Assembly: GCA_013154005.1 (NCBI GenBank)
Contig: JAADDK010000134.1
Span: 1 to 33,247, forward strand
Direction of reading: 5' to 3'
DNA from: Methanobacteriota archaeon
GTDB taxonomy: Archaea; Thermoplasmatota; Thermoplasmata; Thermoplasmatales; Aciduliprofundaceae
DNA: 33,247 bases
Shown here: positions 17,260 through 27,762 of the stretch, one piece after another
How the letters are laid out: each line of letters begins with the position of its first letter
Position numbering within the stretch: position 1 is the stretch's first letter
The notes under the pieces: model-generated
What the model was told of the DNA's origin: nothing
The model's input: only the letters and a program-made list of their open reading frames with translations
Databases searched by the model: none
Translations under genes and position numbers: made by a program

Positions 17260-17649
17260 ATGCAGAATGATCCCCTGAGTGATGCGCTTTCAAAGATAAA
17301 TAATGCCGCCATGGCGGGCAGGAGGGAAATTGCTATACGTCCCGCGTCAAAACTCATAGGCAGAATACTGAAGATAATGGAAGAGCACGGCTATATAGAA
17401 GAATTTGAGTATGTGGAGGATGGTCGTGGCGGGATGTTCAAGATACGGATAAGTGCCACAATTAATAAATGCGGCGCTATTAAGCCCCGATTCTCTGTAA
17501 AGCGGGACCAGATGGAAAAATTTGAATCAAGATATCTACCGGCACAGGATTTCGGAATACTGATTGTAACCACGAATAGAGGAGTGATGACTCATACCGA
17601 AGCGAAGAAAATGGGTATGGGTGGTAAGCTTCTCGCATATATCTACTGA
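17260..17649 (+). CDS. rps8: Small ribosomal subunit protein S8 (uS8)
   Basis: [48 protein letters not shown]...[32 protein letters not shown]. Confidence 0.98.
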   Translation: MQNDPLSDALSKINNAAMAGRREIAIRPASKLIGRILKIMEEHGYIEEFEYVEDGRGGMFKIRISATINKCGAIKPRFSVKRDQMEKFESRYLPAQDFGILIVTTNRGVMTHTEAKKMGMGGKLLAYIY

Positions 17650-17659
17650 GGTGATATGA

Positions 17660-18196
17660 ATGCCAGTTGCAAGTGATGTGAAACACGAAATCGAGCTCCC
17701 GGAGGGTGTTACGGCCACGTACTCTGATTACGTGCTTCGTGTGAAAGGACCTCGGGGAGAGATGAAGAGGGAATTCAAGCATGATCGTATTCAGTTGAAA
17801 GTGGAAAATGGTAAGATAGTTGTGTATGGTGCTCTTCCAACCAAAAAGGATTATGCCCTTGCAGGGACATGGCGGGCTCATGTGAATAATATGATAAAGG
17901 GCGTAACCGAGGGATTCGAGTACCATTTAAAGATTCTATATGCCCACTTTCCGATGAAGGTGACTGTCAAGGGAGACACGGTGGTTATTGAGAACTTCCT
18001 GGGCGAGCGTGCTCCGCGCTATGCAAAGATCTTCGGCGATGCCAAAGTGGAAGTAAAGGGAGATATGGTAATCGTGAAAAGTATAAACAAAGAACATGCG
18101 GGGCAGACTGCTGCAAATATAGAAAAAGCTACCAGAATAAAGGATAGAGACCCTCGTGTATTCCAGGATGGAATATACATAGTTAAAAAGGGGTGA
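17660..18196 (+). CDS. rpl6: Large ribosomal subunit protein L6 (uL6)
   Basis: VKGPRGEMKREFKHDRIQLKVENGKIVVYG...GTWRAHVNNMIKGVTEGFEYHLKILYAHFPMKVTVKGDTVVIENFLGERAPR. Confidence 0.98.
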   Translation: MPVASDVKHEIELPEGVTATYSDYVLRVKGPRGEMKREFKHDRIQLKVENGKIVVYGALPTKKDYALAGTWRAHVNNMIKGVTEGFEYHLKILYAHFPMKVTVKGDTVVIENFLGERAPRYAKIFGDAKVEVKGDMVIVKSINKEHAGQTAANIEKATRIKDRDPRVFQDGIYIVKKG

Positions 18197-18201
18197 ATTA
18201 A

Positions 18202-18621
18202 ATGAAACTCAAACCCAAACTCACAGATGAAGAAAAACGGCTCTTGCGCATAAGAAATGCGATGAATGTTCGGCGTCCCAAGTTCCGAAGACAGGAGTGG
18301 TTCCGATATAAGCGGCTTGGTGATGCCTGGCGTAAGCCTACTGGAAAGCATTCCAAATTGAGGAAGCATAAAGGGTACAGACCTCCTGTGGTGGATTCTG
18401 GATACAGAAACCCGCGCAAGGTTCGTGGTTTGCACCCCTCCGGATTTAAGGAGGTTCTGGTGCACAATCCCACCGAACTTGATCGTGTGAATCCTGAGCG
18501 TGAAGCTGTAAGAATTGCCAGTAAGGTGGGTATGAAAAAGAGAGTTGCCATTGAAAAGAAAGCAAAGGAACTCGGGATTCGCGTGCTGAATCCTCAGCTT
18601 ACCAAGGGAGGTGAGGAATGA
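18202..18621 (+). CDS. rpl32e: Large ribosomal subunit protein L32e (eL32)
   Basis: [65 protein letters not shown]. Confidence 0.98.
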   Translation: MKLKPKLTDEEKRLLRIRNAMNVRRPKFRRQEWFRYKRLGDAWRKPTGKHSKLRKHKGYRPPVVDSGYRNPRKVRGLHPSGFKEVLVHNPTELDRVNPEREAVRIASKVGMKKRVAIEKKAKELGIRVLNPQLTKGGEE

Positions 18622-19073
18622 TGGACGTTAAGTTTCAGAGACGCCTTGCAGCGGAGATATTTAAATGTGGCGAAGAGCGTGTATGGCTTGATCCAAATGC
18701 TTTGGATGAGATAAAAGAGGCGGTCACTCGAGAAGATGTCCGAATGCTCATCAGACGCGGGCTTATAAAGAAGAAGCAGGTGAAGGGTACCTCACGTGTT
18801 CGTGCAAATTATATAAAAGCTCAGAAAGAGAAAGGAAGGCGTAAGGGTCATGGCTCTCGGAAAGGTAAAAAATATGCAAGGTATCCGAGAAAGCAGAGGT
18901 GGATGAAGAATATTCGGTCCATACGCAGAACCCTTCGAGAGTTAAGAGATGAGGGCAAAATTGACAGGCACACCTATCGCAGATTCTACATGCTTGCAAA
19001 AGGTGGAACGTTCAAAAATAAGAATCACCTTCTGATGCATATGAAGTCAGAGGGATATATTAAGGAGGAATAA
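18618..19073 (+). CDS. rpl19e: Large ribosomal subunit protein L19e (eL19)
   Basis: [83 protein letters not shown]. Confidence 0.98.
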   Translation: MMDVKFQRRLAAEIFKCGEERVWLDPNALDEIKEAVTREDVRMLIRRGLIKKKQVKGTSRVRANYIKAQKEKGRRKGHGSRKGKKYARYPRKQRWMKNIRSIRRTLRELRDEGKIDRHTYRRFYMLAKGGTFKNKNHLLMHMKSEGYIKEE

Positions 19074-19075
19074 AT

Positions 19076-19573
19076 ATGGCACATAATGCTATTTACAGAG
19101 TAAAGATGAGAAGGCGCAGAGAGGGAAAAACGGACTATAGAAAGCGCCTTACTCTGTTAAAATCCGGTATGACCCGTGCGGTGATACGGCGTACAAACAC
19201 GCGTATGATTGTGCAGTTTGTCGATTACCGTGAAGATGGGGACCATGTTATCCTCACTGTGACCTCTGATGTGCTAAAGAACTATGGCTGGAATAGGTCA
19301 TTTAAGAGCATACCTGCGGCGTATCTGGCGGGATATCTCGCAGGTAAGAAGGCCATAGAGAAAGGTATTGAAGAAGCGGTTCTGGATATTGGTAGACATT
19401 ATGCACATAACGGCTCCCGTATATTTGCAGCACTGAAGGGTATACTGGATGCTGGTGTGTACGTGCCGCATGGAGAAGGGATATTCCCTGATGAGGATAG
19501 GATATCCGGTAAGCATATCAGTGAGGAAGTTGAAAAACTGTTCAATGAAGTCAAATCTAAGATGGAGGTATAA
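19076..19573 (+). CDS. rpl18: Large ribosomal subunit protein L18 (uL18)
   Basis: [66 protein letters not shown]. Confidence 0.98.
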   Translation: MAHNAIYRVKMRRRREGKTDYRKRLTLLKSGMTRAVIRRTNTRMIVQFVDYREDGDHVILTVTSDVLKNYGWNRSFKSIPAAYLAGYLAGKKAIEKGIEEAVLDIGRHYAHNGSRIFAALKGILDAGVYVPHGEGIFPDEDRISGKHISEEVEKLFNEVKSKMEV

Positions 19574-19575
19574 AT

Positions 19576-20229
19576 ATGGACTGGGAACCTAAAACCAAGT
19601 TGGGCAAGCTTGTTGCCGAGGGAAAGATAACCACAATGTCCCAGGCTTTGAGAAGCAATCTGCCTCTTAGAGAGGCGGAGATTGTGGATGCTCTTCTTCC
19701 TGACATTCAGGAAGAGGTTATAGATGTTAGGATGGTTCAGAGAATGACGGATAGTGGCAGAAGAACCAAGTTCTCGGTTGTGGTGGCTGTTGGTAATGGT
19801 GATGGTTTCGTGGGAATAGGTACTGCCAAGGCAAGAGAGACAGGAGTGGCTATTCGTAAAGCAATAGTTTATGCAAAATTAAATCTGATAGAGATAAAAC
19901 GTGGCTGTGGATCGTGGGAATGCGGATGTGGCATGCCGCATTCTGTGCCATTTAAAGTTACTGGTAAATCTGGTTCGGTGGAGGTCACACTTAAACCTGC
20001 ACCCAAAGGTGTGGGTCTGGCGGTTGGAGATGTCGCTAAGACTATTTTGAAACTTGCAGGTATAAAGGATGTGTGGGGCTTCACCACCGGTCATACAAAA
20101 ACCACGGTGAATTACGCGATGGCGACCTTCGATGCATTGCGCCAGACGACTATATTTAGGGTTAATTCAAGATTGATTATGCCCATTTACAAGGGAGGTG
20201 TAGATGATGTTCGCGGTAATCAGAGTTAG
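19576..20229 (+). CDS. rps5: Small ribosomal subunit protein S5 (uS5)
   Basis: [103 protein letters not shown]. Confidence 0.98.
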   Translation: MDWEPKTKLGKLVAEGKITTMSQALRSNLPLREAEIVDALLPDIQEEVIDVRMVQRMTDSGRRTKFSVVVAVGNGDGFVGIGTAKARETGVAIRKAIVYAKLNLIEIKRGCGSWECGCGMPHSVPFKVTGKSGSVEVTLKPAPKGVGLAVGDVAKTILKLAGIKDVWGFTTGHTKTTVNYAMATFDALRQTTIFRVNSRLIMPIYKGGVDDVRGNQS

Positions 20230-20683
20230 AGGCAGAACAGGAGTGAGGAGAGATATAGAAGATACGCTCAAGATGTTGAATCTCACCCGGATAAACCACT
20301 GTGCGCTTGTTCCGGATACTCCCGCATATCGAGGAATGCTTCAAAAGGTACGGGATTACGTTACCTGGGGTGAGATTTCAGCGGAGGTTGCTGAGAAGCT
20401 TATTAGATCCCGTGGCAGATTGTATGGAGATAAACCTATCACCGATGAATATATCAAGGATAGCATGGGTTATGATGATATTGCTGCATATGCGAAGGCC
20501 CTTGTGGAAGGTAAGACCCTGTACAAAGACATACCTAACGTAAAGCCGGTGTTTCGGTTACATCCCCCGCTCAAAGGCTGGGAGAACACCAAGCGCCATT
20601 ACTCTGTTGGTGGCTCTCTGGGGTACAGAGGTGAGAAAATAAACGAGCTTATACTGAAAATGCTGGGTCCAGGAGGTGAGTGA
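20204..20683 (+). CDS. rpl30: Large ribosomal subunit protein L30 (uL30)
   Basis: [58 protein letters not shown]...[39 protein letters not shown]. Confidence 0.98.
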   Translation: MMFAVIRVRGRTGVRRDIEDTLKMLNLTRINHCALVPDTPAYRGMLQKVRDYVTWGEISAEVAEKLIRSRGRLYGDKPITDEYIKDSMGYDDIAAYAKALVEGKTLYKDIPNVKPVFRLHPPLKGWENTKRHYSVGGSLGYRGEKINELILKMLGPGGE

Positions 20684-20684
20684 A

Positions 20685-21110
20685 TTGGCAAAACGTAAAT
20701 CGAGAAAGATGAGAGGTTCAAATACATACGGACATGGTATCAAAGGTCGCCGTGGTAAAGGAAGGAAGGGAGGTAAGGGTCTGCCCGGCATAGGCAAGCA
20801 TCACTGGAGCTACGCACTTAAACACCCCGAGTATCTGTGGGGTAATCATGGATTCACATCGCATCACCCTAAAGAGGAAATTCGTGAGATTAATGTGGGA
20901 ACACTTAGTGAAAACATTGAGTATCTTGCAGAAAATAAGCTGGCGCTGTACGACGGAGATAAGTATGAAATTAATCTGGAGATTCTGGGCATAAACAAGC
21001 TACTGGGCTCCGGAAGAGTGGACAAGAAAATTGTGGTAAAGGTTAAACACGCCAGTAAAATTGCGGTGGACAAAATCAAGGAGGCAGGTGGTGAAGTAGT
21101 CAATGCCTGA
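20685..21110 (+). CDS. rpl15: Large ribosomal subunit protein L15 (uL15); TTG start likely
   Basis: LAKRKSRKMRGSNTYGHGIKGRRGKGRKGGKGLPGIGKHHWSYALKHPEYLWGNHGFTSHH; SD ggaggtg 7 nt before TTG at 20685. Confidence 0.95.
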   Translation: MAKRKSRKMRGSNTYGHGIKGRRGKGRKGGKGLPGIGKHHWSYALKHPEYLWGNHGFTSHHPKEEIREINVGTLSENIEYLAENKLALYDGDKYEINLEILGINKLLGSGRVDKKIVVKVKHASKIAVDKIKEAGGEVVNA

Positions 21111-22905
21111 GGAAGAGATTCCCAGGAAAAAGGGCGTGGCATTGCCCATAGCAATTGGCTGGTTTATCTTTGCTTATCTTTATTTCTCAGTAGTGGAATG
21201 GAAATTACTTGGATTCATGGATTTCATCAATAAGATAATTGTTGGTCGGTGGCTTGATTTCCTGATATTTTCGCTGTGGAGTGTTCCTCTTTTCTATCTG
21301 GGCTATCTTCTACTTTCATATAACGGTGATAAGAGCAAGCTTTACGGTCTCAAACCTGTGGTTAATTATCTTCCCATTGTAAAGAAACCAAAGGGCCACG
21401 TGCATTTCAAGCAGAAATTACTGTGGACAGTATCCGTGCTGCTCATATACTTTGGCTTGACAAATATTTATCTATATGGTGTGGACCAGCAGAAGGTTGT
21501 TGATCTGTTTGCATCTTTCCGGGCCATAATGGCAGGTGCTTCAGGTTCACTGGTGCACCTTGGTATCGGTCCGATAGTTACGGCGAGTATCATAATGCAG
21601 CTGTTTGTGGGCGCAAAAATATTCAACATTGATTTGACAGATGAAGAAGATAAAGCGATGTATCAGTCCACTCAGAAATTGCTGGTCATAATTATGATAT
21701 TTGTGGAAGCTATTCCACAGGTATTTGGGTATCTGCAACCTTCCAATACTTTTGTGTCGGGTTTGAACGCGTTTGCACCAGGTTACGGAGATTTCCTGGC
21801 AAAGTTGATAATAGTAATACAGTTATTCTTCGGTTCTTACATAGTCTTCCTTATGGATGAACTTGTTAGCAAATGGGGCATTGGTTCAGGTATATCTCTG
21901 TTTATTGCTGCAGGAGTATCTGAGGCGATCTTCACAGGTACCGTGAACTGGATTCCTTCGCGTATGAACGAGCCGGTGAGCATTCTTAACCCGCCGAGCG
22001 GTTGTATTCCAAAAACTATATATATATTGCAGCATTCAACGGCCGCGCAGATCTTCGGTGGGGGTATTGAGAGAATATTATTTGCTCCGCCGAATCCAGT
22101 TATTGCGCTCATTGGTACGACCATCATATTCTTCCTTGTGGCTTACGCTCAGAGCATAAAGATAGAGCTTCCGCTGGCTCACGAGCGCGCCAGAGGTGCG
22201 AGAGGTCGCTATCCTATAAAACTGATGTACTCATCTAATATTCCTGTGATATTGACATCTGCGCTGCTTGCCAACGTGGCAATGTGGTCAATGCTGTTTT
22301 GGTCCAATCCCACGCTCAGCAAGATTCCGGTCCTCGGACATAACCCGCTAATAGGGCAGTATCCCACGCCTCAGCAGGCAGAAATGTGGGGTATACGCAC
22401 TACTACGCCCATAGGCGGTATTGCGTACTATCTGAACCGGGTGCGGGGATTATCGTACTGGCTCTTACCTTTGATGAATCCTCAACAATATTATCAGGTG
22501 TTTACGTATCAGACCTACTGGCAGCTGGTGATTCATGTAATTGTATTTGTAACGTTTATGATTGGCATGAGCGTTGTATTTGCCAAATTCTGGATAGAAA
22601 CGGCAAACATGAACGCTCATGCGGTGGCGCAGCAGATTCAGAAGAGTGGAATGCAGATTCCCGGATTCAGGCGCAGCCCCGCGGTGCTCGAAAAGATTCT
22701 AAACAAGTACATACCCGCAGTTACGATACTCAGCGGAGCTCTGGTCGGTGCCCTTGCGGCGTTTGCCGACCTTATCGGTACGGTGGGTAATACGTCCGGT
22801 ACAGGCGTGCTGCTGACTGTGGGTATCCTGATTCAGCTCTACGAAGCCATGGGCAAAGAGCAGTTGATGGAGATGCATCCTGTAATAAGGCAGTTCTTCG
22901 AGTGA
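21103..22905 (+). CDS. secY: Preprotein translocase subunit SecY (Sec61 alpha homologue)
   Basis: FASFRAIMAGASGSLVHLGIGPIVTASIIMQLFVGAKI...SKWGIGSGISLFIAAGV...LPLAHERARGARGRYPIKLMYSSNIPVILTSALLAN. Confidence 0.98.
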   Translation: MPEEEIPRKKGVALPIAIGWFIFAYLYFSVVEWKLLGFMDFINKIIVGRWLDFLIFSLWSVPLFYLGYLLLSYNGDKSKLYGLKPVVNYLPIVKKPKGHVHFKQKLLWTVSVLLIYFGLTNIYLYGVDQQKVVDLFASFRAIMAGASGSLVHLGIGPIVTASIIMQLFVGAKIFNIDLTDEEDKAMYQSTQKLLVIIMIFVEAIPQVFGYLQPSNTFVSGLNAFAPGYGDFLAKLIIVIQLFFGSYIVFLMDELVSKWGIGSGISLFIAAGVSEAIFTGTVNWIPSRMNEPVSILNPPSGCIPKTIYILQHSTAAQIFGGGIERILFAPPNPVIALIGTTIIFFLVAYAQSIKIELPLAHERARGARGRYPIKLMYSSNIPVILTSALLANVAMWSMLFWSNPTLSKIPVLGHNPLIGQYPTPQQAEMWGIRTTTPIGGIAYYLNRVRGLSYWLLPLMNPQQYYQVFTYQTYWQLVIHVIVFVTFMIGMSVVFAKFWIETANMNAHAVAQQIQKSGMQIPGFRRSPAVLEKILNKYIPAVTILSGALVGALAAFADLIGTVGNTSGTGVLLTVGILIQLYEAMGKEQLMEMHPVIRQFFE

Positions 22906-22910
22906 TAGAT

Positions 22911-23456
22911 ATGAGGGTGGTGGTGGCAGGAGTTCCCGGAGCAGGCAAAACGAGTATAATGAAAGAAGTGGCCATGAAGACCAGCCATAGAATTGTTAAC
23001 TATGGCACGGTCATGCTTGAGCAGGCGCTGGCAAAAAATGTGGTCAGCGATAGGGACGAGATACGGAAACTCCCCATCACTCTCCAGAAAGAACTGCAGC
23101 GCGATGCAGCAAAGAAGATAGGTGCTATGAGTGACGTAATCGTGGACACGCATCTCACCATAAAAACTCCATCTGGCTACTTTCCCGGGCTTCCCGTATG
23201 GGTGCTGGAAGAGCTCAAACCTGATCTGATAGTGGTCGTTGAAGCGGGGGCTCATGAGATAATGCGCCGTCGCAAAGAAGACCGCACTCGAAAGAGGGAC
23301 TTCGAGAGCTACGAAGAGATTGAAGAGCATCTGAAAGCGAATCGCATGGTGGCGTTTGCGTGCTCTGTGCTCACCGGTGCTCCAGTGATGGTATTGCAGA
23401 ACCATGATGGAATGCTTGAGCAGGCAGTCGAGAAGTTTATGGAGGCATTTAAATGA
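22911..23456 (+). CDS. adkA: Archaeal-type adenylate kinase
   Basis: MRVVVAGVPGAGKTSIMKEVAMKT...VNYGTVM...DEIRKLPITLQKELQRDAAKKI...VDTHLTIKTPSGYFPGLPVWVLEELKPD. Confidence 0.95.
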   Translation: MRVVVAGVPGAGKTSIMKEVAMKTSHRIVNYGTVMLEQALAKNVVSDRDEIRKLPITLQKELQRDAAKKIGAMSDVIVDTHLTIKTPSGYFPGLPVWVLEELKPDLIVVVEAGAHEIMRRRKEDRTRKRDFESYEEIEEHLKANRMVAFACSVLTGAPVMVLQNHDGMLEQAVEKFMEAFK

Positions 23457-24145
23457 ATGATGTGCAGAAACCCCAGGCAACGCAGCAGTCTTCAGCGTCA
23501 AGCATGTACATGCTGTTTATGCTGTTAATGATGATGATAATGTTCATTCCTGAGTTAAGAACAGCTCTGGGCAATGCGGCAGGAATAATATTCACACCTT
23601 TATTCTCTTTTGGGGGTAAGTATCCAATTTACACGATTCTCTCCACAGGTGTGGTTTTGACGCTAATCAATGTCTGGGCCCGACACTACTTTGCCGACTG
23701 GATTCAGGTAGCAAAAGTGCAGGCGAAGATGAAAGCGTTCAATAAAGTTTACAGGGAAGCGGTGATGAAACAGGATACTGCAAAGCTGGAAAAATTGAAG
23801 GAATTGCAGGCTCAGTATATGAATGAGAGCATGAGCTCGCAGTCAAAGATGATGAAATCCACGATGATTACGCTTCTTATTGTAATAGCCATATTCACGT
23901 GGCTCTGGACCTTTATGCAGTACATCGCGATATACACGTACATGGCCGTACCATGGAACTTTGCGGTGGACATGAACTCATCGTTTATTTTTCCCTCTTG
24001 GCTCTGGATGTACTCCGCTGTGACAATGCCTCTTGCCTGGGTGGTGCAGTACATATTCAAGTACTTTGAGTTTACCAAGAAACTTAAGGAGTACGATGAA
24101 AGTGGAAAGCTTGTGGAAGAGCAGCTGGAGCGCGAGGAGGAATGA
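23453..24145 (+). CDS. DUF106 family membrane protein (EMC3/TMCO1, YidC-like insertase superfamily)
   Basis: Position between adk and cmk; about 4 TM helices; coiled-coil VQAKMKAFNKVYREAVMKQDTAKLEKLKELQAQYMNESMSSQSKMMKSTMIT. Confidence 0.9.
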   Translation: MNDVQKPQATQQSSASSMYMLFMLLMMMIMFIPELRTALGNAAGIIFTPLFSFGGKYPIYTILSTGVVLTLINVWARHYFADWIQVAKVQAKMKAFNKVYREAVMKQDTAKLEKLKELQAQYMNESMSSQSKMMKSTMITLLIVIAIFTWLWTFMQYIAIYTYMAVPWNFAVDMNSSFIFPSWLWMYSAVTMPLAWVVQYIFKYFEFTKKLKEYDESGKLVEEQLEREEE

Positions 24146-24666
24146 GGTTCACAATAAGCGGCCCTCCAGGAAGTGGTAAGACAACGGTGGCAAAGCTTTT
24201 ATCCTCTAAACTGAACTATCCGCTCATCTCCGGTGGTATGATTTTCCGGCAGATGGCCAAGGAGATGGGCATGGACCTTGTGGAATTCAGCAGGTACGCG
24301 GAGGAGCACCCCGAAGTGGATTACAGAATAGATGAGGAGCTGGTGCGAAGAGCGAAGGAACTGGACAACGTTGTGGTGGACAGTCGCCTTGCGGGCTGGA
24401 TGCTTTATCGTAATGGTGTGCCCGCGTTTAAGATATACATTGATGCACCAGAGCACGTGCGTGCTGAGCGCATACAGAAAAGAGATGGCGGCGAGTTTCA
24501 GGAAGTACTGAACGCCATGCTTGCCCGGCAGGAGAGTGAGATAAAGCGATACATCGAACTCTACGGTGTGGATTACACGGATACCAGCGTGTACGACCTT
24601 GTGCTCGACTCTGCAAATATGACGCCCGAGGAGATAGTTAGCAAGATTCTGGAGGCGCTGCAATGA
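24142..24666 (+). CDS. cmk: Cytidylate kinase (archaeal type)
   Basis: MRFTISGPPGSGKTTVAKLLSSKLNYPLISGGMIFRQMAKEMGMDLVEFSRYAEEHPEVDYRIDEELVRRAKE...VDSRLAGWM. Confidence 0.95.
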   Translation: MRFTISGPPGSGKTTVAKLLSSKLNYPLISGGMIFRQMAKEMGMDLVEFSRYAEEHPEVDYRIDEELVRRAKELDNVVVDSRLAGWMLYRNGVPAFKIYIDAPEHVRAERIQKRDGGEFQEVLNAMLARQESEIKRYIELYGVDYTDTSVYDLVLDSANMTPEEIVSKILEALQ

Positions 24667-25502
24667 GTGTGGAGGCGCTTCTCAATTTTGGAGTGGTTAT
24701 CATCGATAAGCCAAAAGGCCCAACGAGTCATCAGGTAAGCGCGTGGGTGCGGAAAATTCTGAACGTGAATCGCACTGGCCATGCGGGCACGCTGGACCCG
24801 AAAGTTACCGGAGTTTTGCCGGTGGCGCTGAATCGAGCCACGAAACTGATTAATTATCTGCATTATTTGCCGAAAGAGTACGTGAGCGTGATGCGCCTGC
24901 ACGGCGAGGTTGATGACGCATCACTTCATCGCGTTTTTGAAGAGTTTCAGGGTGAAATTTATCAGATTCCGCCAGTGCGCAGTGCGGTGGCTCGACGATT
25001 AAGAAAGAGAACGGTGCATTCTCTAAAGTTCATAGAGCGGGAGGATAAGCTGGTGCTGTTCAGGGCAAAGGTGCAGTCGGGCACGTATATCCGTTCACTG
25101 TGCCGCGATATGGGCGATGCTCTGTGTGTGGGTGCTCAGATGGAAGACCTGAGAAGGGTGGCAACGGCTCAATTTACGGAAGAAGATGCGGTTTCTCTCA
25201 CTGATCTGTTAGATGCATATGTGTTCTGGAAAGAAGACGGTGACGACTCGCTTCTGAAACAGTACATCAAGCCGGGAGACAGTATCGTCTCGTTTCTTCC
25301 GAGAATAGTCGTATGGGACTCTGCGCTGAAAAATCTGGCAAACGGCTCACCGCTTTACAGGCCGGGTGTGGCGGAGATGCCCGAGCTTCAAAAAGGCGAA
25401 CTTTGCACGGTGTACACGCGCAGCGGACAGTTTATCTCGGTATCGCGGTTTGTGGGCGATGACGAGGTGGTGGCCGTGCCCGAGCGGGTCATAGTTGAGT
25501 GA
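24663..25502 (+). CDS. cbf5: RNA-guided pseudouridine synthase Cbf5 (TruB family with PUA domain)
   Basis: VVIIDKPKGPTSHQVSAWVRKIL...RTGHAGTLDPKVTGVLPVALNRATKL...GTYIRSLCRDMGDALCVGAQMEDLRR; C-terminal PUA. Confidence 0.95.
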   Translation: MSVEALLNFGVVIIDKPKGPTSHQVSAWVRKILNVNRTGHAGTLDPKVTGVLPVALNRATKLINYLHYLPKEYVSVMRLHGEVDDASLHRVFEEFQGEIYQIPPVRSAVARRLRKRTVHSLKFIEREDKLVLFRAKVQSGTYIRSLCRDMGDALCVGAQMEDLRRVATAQFTEEDAVSLTDLLDAYVFWKEDGDDSLLKQYIKPGDSIVSFLPRIVVWDSALKNLANGSPLYRPGVAEMPELQKGELCTVYTRSGQFISVSRFVGDDEVVAVPERVIVE

Positions 25503-25535
25503 AACGTTTATTTTCTTTGCGGGCATGTCCCACGC

Positions 25536-26738
25536 ATGGACGTAATGAAAGTTATTGACGAAATGGAAAGCGAAATAGTGAAGTTCATGGTTGATATGAT
25601 CCGCATAAACGCGGTTAACCCCGTGTCTGGCGGTCCCGGCGAGGAAAAGCGTGCCGAATTTTTGGAGCGAGCGTTGCACGAAATCTGCGATGAGGTCAAG
25701 CGCTACGACACTGTTGATGAGAATGGAATAAAGCGTCCGAATCTGGTAGGCATAATCTTTGGCGAGGACCGCTCTCGCACGCTGTGGATTCTGTCCCATA
25801 TGGATACCGTGCCTGAAGGCGATTTATCGCTCTGGAGCCATGACCCGTACGACCCGGTGGTGAAGGACGGTAAAATTTACGGGCGCGGCACGCTGGACGA
25901 CGGGCAGGGCATAGTGAGCTCATATTTTGCCGCCAAGGCGATTCTCAAAGCCGGACTGCGCCCAAAGATAAATCTCGGCTTGGTGTTTGTGGCTGACGAG
26001 GAGGCGGGAAGTCGCTACGGTGTGCATTATCTGATGGACAAGGACCTGTTCATGAAAGATGACCTTGTGGTGGTGCCCGATGCCGGCAACTCCGACGGCT
26101 CGTTCGTGGAGATTGCGGAGAAAGGCGCGCTGTGGCTGAAGATAACAACGCTGGGCAAGCAGAGCCATGCCAGCCGCCCGGATAAAGGGTTGAATGCGCA
26201 CCGCATTGCGATGAAATTCGCGCTTCGGGTGGACGAGTATCTGCACGATAAGTATTCATCTACCAATACGCTGTTTGAGCCGCCGGTATCCACATTTGAG
26301 ATAACGAAAAAGGAGAAAAACGTGGATAATGTGAATACCGTTCCGGGTACTGATGTATTCTACTTTGATTTTCGCATACTGCCAGAGCACAGAGTGGAAG
26401 AAGTGCTTGAAGACGTAAAGCGCATTGCGGAGGAGATGAGCAAAGAAACCGGTGCGGATATTAAGGTTGAAGTGGTGCAGCGTGGAGAGCCGTCTGCCAC
26501 ACCGGAAGACAGCGAAATAGTTAAAAAATTAGTCCGGGCATTGAAGGAGCTGCGTGGCATTGAGCCCATAATTGGTGGCATAGGCGGCGGCACAGTTGCG
26601 GCAGCATTCAGAAAGATAGGCATACCCGCGGTGGTATGGATGACCGCCGACGATGTGGAGCATCAGCCCGACGAGTACTGCCGCATTGAAAATCTCGTCA
26701 ATGATGCGAAAGTGTTTGCGTATCTTGCACTGCATTGA
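25536..26738 (+). CDS. M20 family metallopeptidase (ArgE/DapE/CPG2-like)
   Basis: WILSHMDTVPEGDLSLWSHDPYDPVVKDGKIYGRGTLDDGQGIVSSYFAAKA...VFVADEEAGSRYGVHYL...VWMTADDVEHQPDEYCRIENL. Confidence 0.93.
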   Translation: MDVMKVIDEMESEIVKFMVDMIRINAVNPVSGGPGEEKRAEFLERALHEICDEVKRYDTVDENGIKRPNLVGIIFGEDRSRTLWILSHMDTVPEGDLSLWSHDPYDPVVKDGKIYGRGTLDDGQGIVSSYFAAKAILKAGLRPKINLGLVFVADEEAGSRYGVHYLMDKDLFMKDDLVVVPDAGNSDGSFVEIAEKGALWLKITTLGKQSHASRPDKGLNAHRIAMKFALRVDEYLHDKYSSTNTLFEPPVSTFEITKKEKNVDNVNTVPGTDVFYFDFRILPEHRVEEVLEDVKRIAEEMSKETGADIKVEVVQRGEPSATPEDSEIVKKLVRALKELRGIEPIIGGIGGGTVAAAFRKIGIPAVVWMTADDVEHQPDEYCRIENLVNDAKVFAYLALH

Positions 26739-27690
26739 GATAATGCTCTGCGCCCACGCGCGGAATCATGGCCATCAGCACCGCCTGAGCGTTGAACTCG
26801 TCGCGAGAAATCAGGCCGTTGCTCAGGTACCCGATGGCACCCATCTTTTTCTTTATTTCCGATATGCCAGTGAGCTGTTCCATTGCCACGCCCACCTCCA
26901 TACCATCTTTTACCATCTCTATCACTCTGGGCGGATACACGAATCCGCCCGTGTGCCCGAACGTTGTGCGCCCGTAATAATCCAGAATCACGCAGTACGC
27001 TCTGTCCAGATATTCTTTCATAACATCGTCCCAGAACAGCCCAGCCTCTATGCCCACACTGTAATCTTCGTTTTCCATCGCTCGCTGTGCTCGATTTAAT
27101 GCGCCCTGCACGGTTTCTTCTTCGAATGGCTGGGGCGGCACACCACTATCCACGCTCTTTGGTATGAACTCCATATCAAGTTTAAACACGCGCTCAAACA
27201 CACTGCGCACAGCATTTATTTTTGAGGGATTTTGAGAACCCACTGCCACTCTGAGCGGCTTCAATCTTTTTCCTTCTTCGTCAATCAATCCCGCGCGTAT
27301 TCTTCTCGATGAAATGGGCAGCAGGTCCTGCGCCAGGTATATTGGAATGGTGATGATTTTCATGGGCTTCATATTTCTTTTCTCTCTTTCCCGGTTAATC
27401 AGCTCGGCATTTACCCGGGTCTCTTCGGATACCACAATTGCATCAAAATCTTCCGTGAGCGTGGGCCCGTACAGGTCGTGAATTTTCACAATGCGAAACT
27501 TCTTTCCGAATCTTTCGGCGAATTTGCGCACTTCCTCGCTTCGCGTAGCAAAATCTTTTTGCACACCTTCTTTGAAATTATCCGCAGTTATGCCGATGGT
27601 GATGCTCTCTCCGATTTCAAACGCTTTTTCGAGCAGCGCCCTGTGCCCTCTGTGCATGTACTCGAACGTGCCGCCCAGAACCACTTTCAT
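26698..27690 (-). CDS. coaD: Fusion: archaeal phosphopantetheine adenylyltransferase + DUF84 inosine/xanthosine triphosphatase
   Basis: N-term VVLGGTFEYMHRGHRALLEKAFEIGESITIGIT (nucleotidyltransferase, TFEYMHRGH); C-term LRVAVGSQNPSKINAVRSVFERVF...VDSGVPPQPFEEETVQGALNRAQRAM...DYSVGIEAGL (DUF84). Confidence 0.92.
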   Translation of the reverse strand: MKVVLGGTFEYMHRGHRALLEKAFEIGESITIGITADNFKEGVQKDFATRSEEVRKFAERFGKKFRIVKIHDLYGPTLTEDFDAIVVSEETRVNAELINREREKRNMKPMKIITIPIYLAQDLLPISSRRIRAGLIDEEGKRLKPLRVAVGSQNPSKINAVRSVFERVFKLDMEFIPKSVDSGVPPQPFEEETVQGALNRAQRAMENEDYSVGIEAGLFWDDVMKEYLDRAYCVILDYYGRTTFGHTGGFVYPPRVIEMVKDGMEVGVAMEQLTGISEIKKKMGAIGYLSNGLISRDEFNAQAVLMAMIPRVGAEHYLNAVQDTQTLSHH

Positions 27691-27748
27691 GTGCTCACCT
27701 CAAACGCGGCGGACAGGTGCTTTAGAGTATAAAAAATCATCGTTTTTC

Positions 27749-27762
27749 GCCCCCCGCGGGGC
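27749..27762 (-). other. Perfect GC hairpin between the DUF2116 stop and coaD promoter region
   Basis: gccccccgcggggc: 5-bp GCCCC/GGGGC stem with 4-nt loop; T-rich run follows on the minus strand. Confidence 0.35.
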
